Program-made: the position numbers and the translations under genes
Assembly (NCBI RefSeq): GCF_900205965.1
Contig: NZ_OAOF01000012.1
Coordinates: 1 to 64,000, forward strand
Length of the DNA: 64,000 nt
Source of the DNA: Lacrimispora amygdalina
GTDB lineage: Bacteria > Bacillota > Clostridia > Lachnospirales > Lachnospiraceae
Direction: 5' to 3'
Part shown: piece after piece, positions 25,559 to 35,076 of the stretch
How positions within the stretch are numbered: position 1 is the stretch's first letter
Layout: each line of letters begins with the position of its first letter
The notes under the pieces: generated by a model
The model's input: only the letters and a program-made list of their open reading frames with translations
Databases searched by the model: none
Told to the model about the DNA's origin: nothing

Positions 25559-26458
25559 TTAATCTTCCTTGTTTGCTCTCTTATACAGTAAGTATGAACC
25601 AAGCCCACCAAAGCTAAGTAAAGCTAAAATAACAGTACTCAAAAGGATTGGCACATGATTCTTATTTTCTATTTGTTTCTCTCCCTCTTTAATGGTTTCT
25701 GTTTCCTCATCTAGCTCTAATTCCTCTGCTCTTGACTCTGAATATTTTCCACTAAATAAGTGCTCCCAATTATCAGCAATTGTTGGAGCCTTGTTAGCAT
25801 CCGTAATCGTATGATCTGGCTTATATAAATGCACTACAACGTCATAAGAAGAAACATCCGAAGATAAGTTATAACAGTCTTCGTCATTGTATTTTATACT
25901 AACCGTATAAGCATTTGAATAGTCATTCGGAATATACGGAAATAGTGAAAACGTTCTGTCAGTACATTCAAAGGATTCGGTACTTGTAAAATTATTATCT
26001 CTCGATAAATTTATTTTAGTAAATTCCGGAGTAACCTCCTCCTCATTATCATATTTTAATTCACCGGTTACTGTCAATAAAATATTATGTATATCACTTG
26101 ATTCAACATCAAAATTGTCAAATACCGTTGATATATTTAACTTGATTTCCCTTTTACTTGCTAAAGATTCCGGCTCTGTCTCTTTTTCTGGTATAATTCC
26201 TAATGATACAAGTTCTGATTTACTAACTGTACCATTGGAATCTTCATATGTGTCATTTTGAGGATCATAATATATACTTCTTTCTCCATTTGACCAGACG
26301 AGGTCTCCATCATGAGCTTCATTTGTATTATTATTGTTGTAAACAGTACCGGCATTTTCCGTACCCTCTGCACTTATATCCGCCGAAGCAGCCAATACTT
26401 GAAACGAACTGAACATTGCTACCGCAATGGATAAATATAGTATCTTTTTAATTTTCAT
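25559..26458 (-). CDS. Secreted, membrane-anchored surface protein
   Basis: 299 residues: signal peptide (1-24, QVLAASA), acidic extracellular part with beta-sandwich-like strands (about 100-215: IHNILLTVTGELKYD, AYTVSIKYND), a charged stalk, then a C-terminal membrane helix (VPILLSTVILALLSFGGLGSYLLY) and a KRANKE tail; there is no LPxTG motif. It lies directly downstream of the peptidoglycan hydrolase gene, separated by a terminator. It may help cell contact in transfer; inference from context. Confidence 0.65.
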   Translation of the reverse strand: MKIKKILYLSIAVAMFSSFQVLAASADISAEGTENAGTVYNNNNTNEAHDGDLVWSNGERSIYYDPQNDTYEDSNGTVSKSELVSLGIIPEKETEPESLASKREIKLNISTVFDNFDVESSDIHNILLTVTGELKYDNEEEVTPEFTKINLSRDNNFTSTESFECTDRTFSLFPYIPNDYSNAYTVSIKYNDEDCYNLSSDVSSYDVVVHLYKPDHTITDANKAPTIADNWEHLFSGKYSESRAEELELDEETETIKEGEKQIENKNHVPILLSTVILALLSFGGLGSYLLYKRANKED

Positions 26459-26525
26459 CTATGTTACAGCCTCCTAATTAGGTTTGTTACTATTATGAAA
26501 GAAGAAAGTAGTAAAAAAAGTAATG

Positions 26526-26560
26526 AAAAAGGCTCATCAGAAAGCAGCATCTGACAAGCC
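26526..26560 (-). terminator. Terminator of the peptidoglycan hydrolase gene
   Basis: On the minus strand GGCTTGTCAGA and TCTGATGAGCC pair with one mismatch, followed by TTTTTC. Confidence 0.75.
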
Positions 26561-26606
26561 GGATGATGATTGCTTAAGCAACCTCTAATCTGAAACTTAT
26601 TATAAG

Positions 26607-29600
26607 TTAATTACTTCCTGTTAGGTCAGACATATCGATTGTATGCTTCGTTTCATCAATTGTCGTTAACCTGAGTGCTTCATATTGACCGCTTGCTACC
26701 AATTCATTCTTTCTTGAATAGTTAAAAGTTGTACTAAGTGGATACTTCTTTCCTCTTGCTTCTGAAACATTATTTCCACCCATATATAATACAACGTGAT
26801 TTCCATTTCCATTTGCGCCAGAAGAACCATTATATTTTATCAGGATATCTCCTGCCGTCAACACTTCTCCAGGTTTCAGCTTTCTAAAGTACGGACTGTT
26901 ATAAAGGCCTACTGTAGATGTTTGAGCTGGGCTAAAGAGTCCTGCATTATACATAATGCTACTGATGTATCCGGAACAGTCAAACGTATCTCCTCGTTTT
27001 ATATCAGAAATTCTTGCGCTATGGCTTCCTCCTAATACATACCGAAGATCGTAAGCTTGCGCTTTTTGTTGGAACAATATTGCCTGAGCCATTATATTTT
27101 TTCGATCATCACACAGTTCTTCCCAACTTGTATTATTGGATATTAGCTGAGCAATTTGCGCCTCAGTCATTGGTGCACCTTGTATGTATCCGAAATCCTT
27201 TATTCCATACAATTCAGTCCAATCATTGGCCATTAACAATCTAACCAGTATTATACTGTCATTATCCCAGCCATGTTTTTCAAAATCAGTATTTCTTCCA
27301 CTTTCGCTTGTAAACGCATTAAACCAATAAGGTGTCGAATTACCCTTTTTTACTACATTATAGTCACCATTTTCGTCTGGTTCTGGAGTTGGTAATGTAT
27401 CAATACTGTCTTCGAAATTAGGCAATCTAAAATAAGTTTTAGTTGTAGAAAGGTTAGTAAACCAATTGTCATTTTTCCACCAGTCTACTACTTTCATCGG
27501 AAGGCCCGTTATATCTTCCATAATAAATTGCTCTGCAGCTTTATTGCCTTTTCCATTCGCAGAGTTTACAGATTCCTGATCACCTGCTCTTCCGCTAATA
27601 TTATCAGGGCTATCAAATGCTGTTGCATACTTGTCAAGAGCGTACATGCTGTATTTATATTCTTTATCTGTCTTATCTACATAATTAAAAGATTTGCCAT
27701 TACCATTTGACGATGTTTTTTTAGAAGAATTATTTTCTGATTCAGTTTCTTCTCCCTCTTCCTTGTCTTCCGTATTTTCTGAAACGACCTCACTTGTAGG
27801 ATCATAGATATTTGCCACAAAAACATAAGCATCCGCATCAATATGTCCACGACATTCATCATCATGACAAACATAAGCATATCTTCCTCCGCCATCCCAT
27901 CGGTCCAAACATACCTTTGTGTAATTCTTACATCCTCTGGCTAAAAGTTCTGCTTTTGCTTCTTTATCCGCATTCCGGTTATCTGAATCATAATCGAACT
28001 CCACCTTTCCATGTGGTCCGGTTTCAAGTATCTCGTATCTGTCATAATAAACGGTTTCTGTATCTGAATCTCCGTTGTCATCCGTTGACTCATGTTCATA
28101 AGAATCTCTCGTCTTTGTTAAAGACAAAGAAAATTTCCTGTTTATCCCGGTACCTGAATTAAGCCAATCATCTTCTGAATTTCCACCAGGGATTTTATTA
28201 TCACAAGTAGATGAGGCTACATGGTATTCGGGTTCAGGCTGCATTGCTGAAAGTGCAGGGCAATAATAGACAACCGGAGGCGTCTCGTCAATACCAATTA
28301 TATGAGAGGAATCGTATAACTTTGCAGCATAATCCTTGTATAGGCTGTCAGCAAAAACTCCATCTGCAAATGCTCCATATTTTTTAAAATCCTGTTCTAT
28401 GTAAACAGCTGCCATAGCTAAGATTCCTTTAATAGTCGTTGTATTCGATGTTGAGTATGCTGATGCAATGATTTCTGCATCTCCAGACGTATCTTCATCA
28501 TTTGAACCATCTGCTATTATATTTGCAAAATTAGGGTCATTGGCATAAAGTTCATAGAACTTTTGTGCCGCTGGAATTCTTACACTTGCAAGACCAGATG
28601 TGGCATCATTTGGTCGTTCCCATTCTCTGCAGAAATATTCAGTTGCTGCAGCGACCGAAGAAAAATCTTTCTTTCCATAATTCCGGGCCGTAACCGAATC
28701 GCTTCCTTCTCCATATAAAAGATATCCTAACTGCATGTCCACATCACTTGGAAGTCCTCCATGAGCAGCAGCATATTGAAATAATCCATATCTTCTACCA
28801 TGTGTATTTCCTTGTGTATTTGTCCACTGACATAATCCAAAACCACTGTTTAACATCGTTGCGGTACCGTCATCAGACCCATGTTCCATAGCTGCAACCC
28901 TAAAATTACTTTCTCTTTGCATATTACCTAAAAGACCAGCAATTGCAATATCTGACCAGCCTTTCTTCTTGAGATAAGACCAAACCTGATTGGTGACTTC
29001 GGATTGCGCTACCTCAACATCACCAATTGCACCACTCCATGATATTTCCTTTCCATCAGCTCCTAAGTAATGAATATTAACGTTGCTGTATTTCTTTATA
29101 CCATACTGAGTATATCCAGCCGGAACAGTTAATGTCGAAGCCAGGGTCGTAACAGCATTATTAAATTCCTGTTCTTTCTGCAACAATTTTTCATATGTTG
29201 CTCCCATAGTCGTATTGGACATAAAATCATCTAGAGTTTTACTTACGGCATCACCTACGGCACTCATCGCTGCAATGATGAGAACAACAACAGCAGAAAA
29301 CAATGCGATACTACCACATACGGCTGCAACGCCAACAAGCAATTTCTTAATTAATAAGTTAAATGTATTTAATACTCTTAAAATTCCTTTTTCGATAATA
29401 GTAATCGGTTTAAAGATAACATTTCCTACTTTTTTCGTCACACGATATGTATTTTTTAGGGACCTCGCTCCAGCCTTTACTAATTTGCCGGTAGCTCTTC
29501 CCGCTACTGAATTAGAGACAGAAGCATACATCCGGGTGTTCCCAATTATTTTTCCCGCAGCTGAAACACCTCTGCCAGTAGCTCTCCCTACAACTCTAAC

Positions 29601-30860
29601 ACCATGAACTGCATTTCCTGGAAGTTTCTCAAATGTATTTTTTATACCGTATTCAATAGACTTTGTCTCTTTAATTGGATTCAATACAAAGTCTTTTGCA
29701 AATTTTCCTCTTTTAGCAATCAGATTTCTGGTACCAGAGACAACTTTGGAACTCCTTTCAAAGCCAGATCTATATAATGCATTAGAAGCTCCAGTTAATC
29801 CCTTATCTCCAGCTTTTACAATTCCCTCTACAACATTTTTATAATATGTACCATTTCCTACATTCGCTAATGTATTTCGAGTATTCATGACTGAAGCAGA
29901 AGCCTTCTGAAATCCCGTTTTATTTAACACATGTGAAGTTCCTTTAAGTCCAAAATCTCCGGTTTTTATTATTGATTTTGCAATTCCCTTATAATAAATC
30001 TGTGTAGTCTTTACCAACATTTGGGTTACAGATTTATAGTGCAGTATCTGATTCATTCCCTGTAATGATTCGTCATTGAAATTCATATTGACCAGACGCC
30101 GAACAGAACCTTTTATTTTGACTGGCTTTTTAACTACATTATTTACGGTTGTCATTTCTTTTATAGCTATATGCATTTCAAGGACATTTGCCAGATCTGC
30201 ATTTCCTTTTTTTCTGGCATCTTTGAGCATATTAATTGCCGTTCTCTGACTAACATTTGTTATCTCTGTTTTAAGAGTTTGTCTTGAGTATATGTCCAGT
30301 TTCTGATTAATTTTTTTAAAGCTTCCATAAATATCGTTATTATTTATTTTTAGCTTGTTATCATCCGTGATAACTTTACTTTTGATAAGAGAATTATTTA
30401 ATTCGGTCATATTTTTTGGCGAAAAAACACTTCCTCCACCAGGATCCTTACCAAGTAGTTCTGAAACTTTATTAGACAGATTTATATCTTCTGATTTTTT
30501 TTCAAAATCTTTCGCATTCTGTATTTTTTGCCCACTATTTATAAGCAGCGTATAACCTATTTTTGAAACGCCAACAAAATTGGTTAAAGAGTTTGACTGT
30601 TCTCCATTCGCCGAACTCCTCATCACCGCATTATTAATTTCTCGGACTTGTCCATCGACAAATTTTCGTGATACATTTGATGTTGACTTTGCCACTGCCG
30701 TTATATCACTAGATGTACCGTGACTTATTGTAATTCCAGTCATCTTTTTTAGAGAATCCGCAAAGTCATCCGCTGCCCTTTTTTCAGCGCCTTTTTTTAT
30801 ATTATTCAGATTGAAATGCCTATCATCTTTCAGTCTTACTCTACCTAACATTGTTTTCAT
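26607..30860 (-). CDS. Giant conjugation-associated peptidoglycan hydrolase (lysozyme-like plus NlpC/P60)
   Basis: About 1417 residues. Residues 1-500 are basic and helical with internally repeated G-rich segments (about 315-480); a membrane helix lies near 507-533 (KKLLVGVAAVCGSIALFSAVVVLI). Then come a phage-tail-type lysozyme domain (about 625-730: GLLGNMQRESNFR, GFGLCQWT), an acidic linker, and a C-terminal NlpC/P60 domain (about 1270-1400) with the catalytic DCSGYI cysteine and NHVVLYMG histidine. Two-domain hydrolases of this kind open the wall for Gram-positive conjugation. The N-terminal half, probably intracellular, is unusually long. Confidence 0.85.
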   Translation of the reverse strand: MKTMLGRVRLKDDRHFNLNNIKKGAEKRAADDFADSLKKMTGITISHGTSSDITAVAKSTSNVSRKFVDGQVREINNAVMRSSANGEQSNSLTNFVGVSKIGYTLLINSGQKIQNAKDFEKKSEDINLSNKVSELLGKDPGGGSVFSPKNMTELNNSLIKSKVITDDNKLKINNNDIYGSFKKINQKLDIYSRQTLKTEITNVSQRTAINMLKDARKKGNADLANVLEMHIAIKEMTTVNNVVKKPVKIKGSVRRLVNMNFNDESLQGMNQILHYKSVTQMLVKTTQIYYKGIAKSIIKTGDFGLKGTSHVLNKTGFQKASASVMNTRNTLANVGNGTYYKNVVEGIVKAGDKGLTGASNALYRSGFERSSKVVSGTRNLIAKRGKFAKDFVLNPIKETKSIEYGIKNTFEKLPGNAVHGVRVVGRATGRGVSAAGKIIGNTRMYASVSNSVAGRATGKLVKAGARSLKNTYRVTKKVGNVIFKPITIIEKGILRVLNTFNLLIKKLLVGVAAVCGSIALFSAVVVLIIAAMSAVGDAVSKTLDDFMSNTTMGATYEKLLQKEQEFNNAVTTLASTLTVPAGYTQYGIKKYSNVNIHYLGADGKEISWSGAIGDVEVAQSEVTNQVWSYLKKKGWSDIAIAGLLGNMQRESNFRVAAMEHGSDDGTATMLNSGFGLCQWTNTQGNTHGRRYGLFQYAAAHGGLPSDVDMQLGYLLYGEGSDSVTARNYGKKDFSSVAAATEYFCREWERPNDATSGLASVRIPAAQKFYELYANDPNFANIIADGSNDEDTSGDAEIIASAYSTSNTTTIKGILAMAAVYIEQDFKKYGAFADGVFADSLYKDYAAKLYDSSHIIGIDETPPVVYYCPALSAMQPEPEYHVASSTCDNKIPGGNSEDDWLNSGTGINRKFSLSLTKTRDSYEHESTDDNGDSDTETVYYDRYEILETGPHGKVEFDYDSDNRNADKEAKAELLARGCKNYTKVCLDRWDGGGRYAYVCHDDECRGHIDADAYVFVANIYDPTSEVVSENTEDKEEGEETESENNSSKKTSSNGNGKSFNYVDKTDKEYKYSMYALDKYATAFDSPDNISGRAGDQESVNSANGKGNKAAEQFIMEDITGLPMKVVDWWKNDNWFTNLSTTKTYFRLPNFEDSIDTLPTPEPDENGDYNVVKKGNSTPYWFNAFTSESGRNTDFEKHGWDNDSIILVRLLMANDWTELYGIKDFGYIQGAPMTEAQIAQLISNNTSWEELCDDRKNIMAQAILFQQKAQAYDLRYVLGGSHSARISDIKRGDTFDCSGYISSIMYNAGLFSPAQTSTVGLYNSPYFRKLKPGEVLTAGDILIKYNGSSGANGNGNHVVLYMGGNNVSEARGKKYPLSTTFNYSRKNELVASGQYEALRLTTIDETKHTIDMSDLTGSN

Positions 30861-31043
30861 CACCACTCTTTTTTAATAATTTATCATTTGCCATACCTTA
30901 ACCCTCCCTGTTATTTAGTCTCTAAGTTATTATGTGAAAATATAAGACAAAAAAAGGATCTGAATCAATCTTCTGAAATATTTATTAGGATTGATATCTA
31001 ATATAGATACAGTCAAAAAATAGTAGTGGAATATTTAAAATAG

Positions 31044-31071
31044 TTGACAATTCTAGGATTTTCTTTACAAT
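31044..31071 (+). promoter_or_regulatory. Sigma-A-type promoter of the J-domain gene
   Basis: TTGACA and TACAAT are separated by 16 bases, 65 bases before the start codon. The -35 context (AATAGTTGACAATTCT) is identical to that downstream of the relaxase gene at 23802. Confidence 0.65.
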
Positions 31072-31135
31072 ATATACATATAGGATTAATAAATCATACA
31101 AATCAAATTTTATTTTAGAAAAAGGGAAATTTACT

Positions 31136-31969
31136 ATGAACAAGCAAAAACTATATGATCCATTATTGGATTCTACATTAGCAGACAAAATCTTAAAAAA
31201 GAAAGAATCATATCATATATTTGACTTTATATATATGTTTATTAAATTAATTCTTTTAACTTTTTTTTGGTTGACTTCCAGGTTAATTGGTTTTGCTTTA
31301 CCTATTTCTATATATTTATGGGTTTTTTTAAGTCAGAATTTATGTATTCGTATGTTTTCCTTTTTTAATGAAAAAGATAGTATTATTCCATTATATGTTT
31401 CAAACGAAATCGTCCAGGTAATTTGTTATATTATATATTGGGTAATATGTCTTCTCATTCTTATTTGGGTTTGTATTATTCTTCCTGTGGTTCCTGTTCT
31501 TGCTACCGAGAAATTTTTCAAATTTTGCCGGGAAAGAAAAATAGATTGTATAAATAACATTTTTTATGCCTTTGAGACTGTTATGGAAAAGCCTCATAAG
31601 AGACGAATGCCTGGAGCTCATTTGGTTTATTATAGACATTTGAAAAAATCAGAAAAAGAAACTCCATTTTTATTATCTGGTGCTACTGAAAACTATTTGA
31701 GGTTCCATAGATATGGTCTTTATTCTAATTTTGTACCAGATGCAGAAGCCGAAGATACTATTGTTGAAAAGACTGAACAGCTTAAATTTTATGAAGCTAT
31801 AAATTTCTACGGGTTCAAAGATTTTAATTTCACCGCTGAACAATTAGATAAGCAGTACAAAAAGCTAGTGTTAAAATATCACCCGGATAATAACCCAGAT
31901 ACTGATACTACGGAGCAGAGTCAGCTGGTTAGTGAGTATTATAATATTTTAAAAGAAATGAAAAAATAA
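31136..31969 (+). CDS. Membrane protein with C-terminal J domain
   Basis: 277 residues. Two or three membrane helices lie between about 30 and 125 (FIYMFIKLILLTFFWLTS; VICYIIYWVICLLILIWV). The C-terminal 60 residues form a J domain with the essential HPD (KYHPDNNPD, near 248) that stimulates DnaK ATPase. It lacks the G/F and zinc regions of DnaJ. Such membrane-tethered J proteins recruit DnaK to a membrane complex, here possibly the transfer channel or the hydrolase next door. AAAGGGAAA precedes the start. Confidence 0.8.
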   Translation: MNKQKLYDPLLDSTLADKILKKKESYHIFDFIYMFIKLILLTFFWLTSRLIGFALPISIYLWVFLSQNLCIRMFSFFNEKDSIIPLYVSNEIVQVICYIIYWVICLLILIWVCIILPVVPVLATEKFFKFCRERKIDCINNIFYAFETVMEKPHKRRMPGAHLVYYRHLKKSEKETPFLLSGATENYLRFHRYGLYSNFVPDAEAEDTIVEKTEQLKFYEAINFYGFKDFNFTAEQLDKQYKKLVLKYHPDNNPDTDTTEQSQLVSEYYNILKEMKK

Positions 31970-31977
31970 TTTACATA

Positions 31978-32006
31978 AAAAAAGAGAGCCACAAGCTCTC
32001 TTTTTA
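31978..32006. terminator. Bidirectional terminator
   Basis: AAAGAGAGC and GCTCTCTTT pair around a five-base loop with A and T runs on either side; shared by the converging J-domain and Rpn-type genes. Confidence 0.8.
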
Positions 32007-32981
32007 TTATTCTTTCTCTGCAATCCACTCCTCAATTTGTTTAACATCAATATCTGTCAACTCGGAAATCTGTCTTATCGGAGTGCCTTTTTTATACATT
32101 TTAAGTGCAAGTTCACGCTTAGCTAGCTCAGCTCCACGTTCTATTCCACGTTCTATGCCCTGCTCTATACCACGTTCCATAATTCGTTCGCTTAAATTAC
32201 ACATATGATCCATCTCCTTTCTAACTAAATCAACATCTAAGCCTAACTTGTCTAATCGTTCCAGTTTCTCTTCATACTCCAGGTCACCAAAAAGACCATG
32301 AAGCAAATCAATAAGATCATTCCCAATCTGTGTATCATCTTTTGATAGTCTTATTATGACGGTTTCCATCAGTCCATAATCAGACTCTTTGATTTTGTTG
32401 AATTTTCCTAACAAGTCCTCTTTTGTATAGTAATACCTGGATACTGTATTTGCTGCATATTTCGGGACATCAAAGCAAACCCATATGGAATATACCTTAT
32501 TTAGAACATTATAATTCATATTTTCTTTAATATTCCCAATCTGAGAGCTCAACATCCTGGCACAATAGTACGCAGCTCTCTTTTCTATTGGGTAGCTAAC
32601 ACTATATTTTTTCTGGGCCTCCACATCTATGAAGAGATTTATTAAAGATTTTCCATCAGTCGAAGGGCTTTTCGCCAAAAACTTTACATCAAATTTTACA
32701 ACTCCCTCATTAGTCGTTGAGTCCTCTTCAGACAAGCCATTAATATTTGTAAGGTTCCGGGCCACAGGAGTTTCAGAGCTAATACTCTCCGGCTCAATGT
32801 ACTTATCTGCTATGTCTTCAATGCTACAATTCGCATATTCTGATACTGTTTCTTTTAAAATACGAGCTAGTATAGCTCGTTCTTTTAGAATACACTTGCA
32901 TACCGCATCATACTTTGCCCTATCATCAGCACTTAACAGTGTATTCTCCAAGTTGCTTCTGTCTCCGTTTCTTTCGTCCAC
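32007..32981 (-). CDS. Rpn/PD-(D/E)XK nuclease-family protein
   Basis: 324 residues from a GTG start. The central part has the nuclease core (INLFIDVEAQKKYSVSYPIEKRAAYYCARML, about 112-143), as in the Rpn/transposase_31 families common in Lachnospiraceae. The C-terminus holds near-exact repeats of RGIEQGIERGIERGAEL and a final helix-turn-helix-like segment (GTPIRQISELTDIDVKQIEEW). Rpn proteins promote recombination or act in phage defence. The ribosome binding site is weak. It converges on the J-domain gene. Confidence 0.8.
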   Translation of the reverse strand: MDERNGDRSNLENTLLSADDRAKYDAVCKCILKERAILARILKETVSEYANCSIEDIADKYIEPESISSETPVARNLTNINGLSEEDSTTNEGVVKFDVKFLAKSPSTDGKSLINLFIDVEAQKKYSVSYPIEKRAAYYCARMLSSQIGNIKENMNYNVLNKVYSIWVCFDVPKYAANTVSRYYYTKEDLLGKFNKIKESDYGLMETVIIRLSKDDTQIGNDLIDLLHGLFGDLEYEEKLERLDKLGLDVDLVRKEMDHMCNLSERIMERGIEQGIERGIERGAELAKRELALKMYKKGTPIRQISELTDIDVKQIEEWIAEKE

Positions 32982-33372
32982 TCAATTACCCGCCAATCGT
33001 TTTTATATAAACAAGAAGCAATCACTATACTCCGCAACTTCAACCTGTTGTATACATCTCCGCCTTACTGTTATCAAATAAAGTATGCTTCTCTCTATAT
33101 TATAAGTAAATGTAAGTGGTTTTGCAATACCTCGTATGTCCCTTTTCACTTAGTAACGATAAGCAACTCCAAAAGGCAGAAAATAGCAACAGTTTTTATG
33201 AGCCTTGATATGATTTGTTGACTTGCCACAATTCGAACCATTAACCCTTTCATAGAGGCCTCTTGTTATAGATATGTGAATTTGTTTTCATCGAATTCAG
33301 ATCTCGCCGAAGACGAGACTTCATATATTAGTAATTTCAAACCTTTAGTAAGATAATCTTATTGGGCAAATA
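32982..33372. other. Intergenic stretch with one hairpin of the TnpB-end type
   Basis: No gene is supported. At 33287-33322 the minus strand reads CTCGTCTTCGGCGAG followed by ATCTGAATTC, which aligns with the TnpB-end hairpin (TTCGTCTCCGACGAA, GTTTGAACTC) with compensatory changes. The remainder shows nothing recognisable. Confidence 0.4.
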
Positions 33373-33918
33373 TTATTCTTCAGGCTGACTCCTATCAGTA
33401 TCATCTTTCTCTACTTTTTTTCTTTTTTTCAAGTATATTAAGATAGAATACAGTATGATCAGTACTACTATTGAACCTCTTAATTTCATGATTTGATTGC
33501 AAAACCATAATAAACTAATTTTAATATAATTTATAATCTTATCCTTTATCGGTTCCTTTACTACTTTTTCCTTTTCTCTTTTAATTTTAATATTATCTAA
33601 TTCGTTCCACATGTCTCTCATATCATTTTTGTCAAGGTTTTTAATTTCATCAACTATTTCGCCTATGTTTTCTTCATCAATATCTTCTTCCGCTACTACT
33701 GTCTCATTTTTGCGTTTTGTATGTTGTTCCGTGAGTTCAGCTCCATCAGATTTTGTATATCCAGCTATATTGGGCTCAGACTCATACGAGTTATTGATGA
33801 ACTCAGACGTCCGCAAAGAAGAGCTTGCAAAAGATGTAGAAGAAAATGAAGAGAAAATTATAAGTAGAGTTAATACATTTTTTAATAGAATTTTTTTAAT
33901 ATTTTTTTCTTTTAACAT
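33373..33918 (-). CDS. Exported single-anchor membrane protein
   Basis: 181 residues: signal peptide (1-32, STSFASSS), acidic disordered outer part, and a C-terminal membrane helix (IVVLIILYSILIYL) with a KKRKK stop-transfer. The build is like that of the surface protein at 25559, but there is no clear sequence match. Start behind GAGG at eleven bases. Function unknown. Confidence 0.6.
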   Translation of the reverse strand: MLKEKNIKKILLKNVLTLLIIFSSFSSTSFASSSLRTSEFINNSYESEPNIAGYTKSDGAELTEQHTKRKNETVVAEEDIDEENIGEIVDEIKNLDKNDMRDMWNELDNIKIKREKEKVVKEPIKDKIINYIKISLLWFCNQIMKLRGSIVVLIILYSILIYLKKRKKVEKDDTDRSQPEE

Positions 33919-33996
33919 ATCCGATTTTACCTCTTTTTTATCTTTATATTTATTATGCGGTACTTCTAAAATTAAGATGATTAAAAATACTCTTTT

Positions 33997-34163
33997 CTAA
34001 ACTATTTTGTTATCAAAGAACACGTGTGGGCTGTCTTTGTTTCCATAGTTAGATGCAATTTTGATAACTATATCCCTTGCTCGCTATCTTGATCGGTACT
34101 TGTACCTTGTCTTGACTTAAAAATATAGACAGTGTATATTAGCTCGTTCTTTGTCTTTTTCAT
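33997..34163 (-). pseudogene. Frameshifted small gene
   Basis: From an ATG, 31 codons read MKKTKNELIYTVYIFKSRQG and end in a stop. A shifted frame continues sensibly to its own stop (DIVIKIASNYGNKDSPHVFF). Together they would make a protein of about 55 residues, broken by one frameshift. No ribosome binding site is obvious. Confidence 0.35.
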
Positions 34164-34262
34164 AGCCAAAATCTTATTATCCACTTTTCATTAAAGTTAA
34201 TCCAAATTTATTACTAAATGAACTTGCTATATGATAATGACCTATTGAATCACTTTCAAATA

Positions 34263-34289
34263 AAAAAGGACCGGCGAAGGTCCTTTTTA
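34263..34289. terminator. Hairpin terminator in the gap 34164-34367
   Basis: AAAAAGGACC and GGTCCTTTTT pair around a six-base loop; works on either strand. It lies downstream of the small gene at 34368. Confidence 0.75.
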
Positions 34290-34367
34290 GAAAAGTATAC
34301 ATTTAGATCATCATAATACTGTCTTTATATGATTACATTCAATAAGACTCATGCTACTTATTCCTTT

Positions 34368-34547
34368 TTACAGCTTTGGTATTTTTACAGAAATAATCCC
34401 AATATCAGTAGTAAACTCTTCCTCTCCAGACCAGCCATTTGCAATATCTTTAAATAATATCAATTGCTGTTGTTTACTTAGATATTTTTCAGCTTCTTCT
34501 TGTGTCATTTCATGACCATTATTATAATATTTCTCATACACGGACAA
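34368..34547 (-). CDS. Very small protein with TTG start
   Basis: 59 residues, beginning at TTG with GGAG nine bases upstream (M/LSVYEKYYNNGHEMTQEEAE) and ending VKIPKL. Charged and helical first half, beta-like end. It is 58 bases after the gene at 34606 on the same strand and before a terminator, so the two likely form one unit. No family was recognised. Confidence 0.5.
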   Translation of the reverse strand: MSVYEKYYNNGHEMTQEEAEKYLSKQQQLILFKDIANGWSGEEEFTTDIGIISVKIPKL

Positions 34548-34605
34548 TTTGATTTTCTCCTACTCTTTCATAATATTAGCCATTTTACATAGCTATTGAC
34601 ATTTG

Positions 34606-34959
34606 CTAAAATTCAATCTGGCAATCTCCTGCTTTTATTACCTCTTTCAAAATATAATTTCGCACAAAGTTACTTTCTTTATCTGCAAGCTTTCCATATA
34701 TCTCCAGAGGTAATAAATATTTAAATGCAATTGCCTTTGTATGACCATCTTCATCATCATAATCCATAACATCTTGGATTTTTATCTCATCTCTGTCAAT
34801 AACATTTGGATCAGCCTTTAACTTTATAAGCAATTTATCTAAATCATACCAACTGTTATTAATATATCCGGTTACCTCATCAAATTCGATAGTAATTGCC
34901 GGGATCCAACCATTCTTTTTTACATTTGCCGCTTCGGTGTTTATACATTTTTCATTCAT
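34606..34959 (-). CDS. Protein of unknown function
   Basis: 117 residues, start behind GGAGGAATGAAAC. Strands around WIPAITIEFDEVTGYINNSWYDL and a helical end. Negatively charged, soluble. It could be the first gene of a pair with the 59-residue gene. No family was recognised. Confidence 0.6.
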   Translation of the reverse strand: MNEKCINTEAANVKKNGWIPAITIEFDEVTGYINNSWYDLDKLLIKLKADPNVIDRDEIKIQDVMDYDDEDGHTKAIAFKYLLPLEIYGKLADKESNFVRNYILKEVIKAGDCQIEF

Positions 34960-35030
34960 GTTTCATTCCTCCAATTATCTTTTTCAATAAAAGTATGGTG
35001 GATATTTAAATAGAATAATAACACCTCATA

Positions 35031-35055
35031 TAAAAAAGGACCTAATTGGTCCTTT
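35031..35055 (-). terminator. Terminator of the gene at 35077-35910
   Basis: AAAGGACC and GGTCCTTT pair around a five-base loop; on the minus strand six T follow. Confidence 0.8.
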
Positions 35056-35076
35056 ATCTTCCTCTTTGCTAGTGGT

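Noticed and set aside
29215..29607. 130-residue plus-strand frame inside the hydrolase gene
   Set aside because: Antisense shadow of a conserved, well-supported coding region; no start signal.
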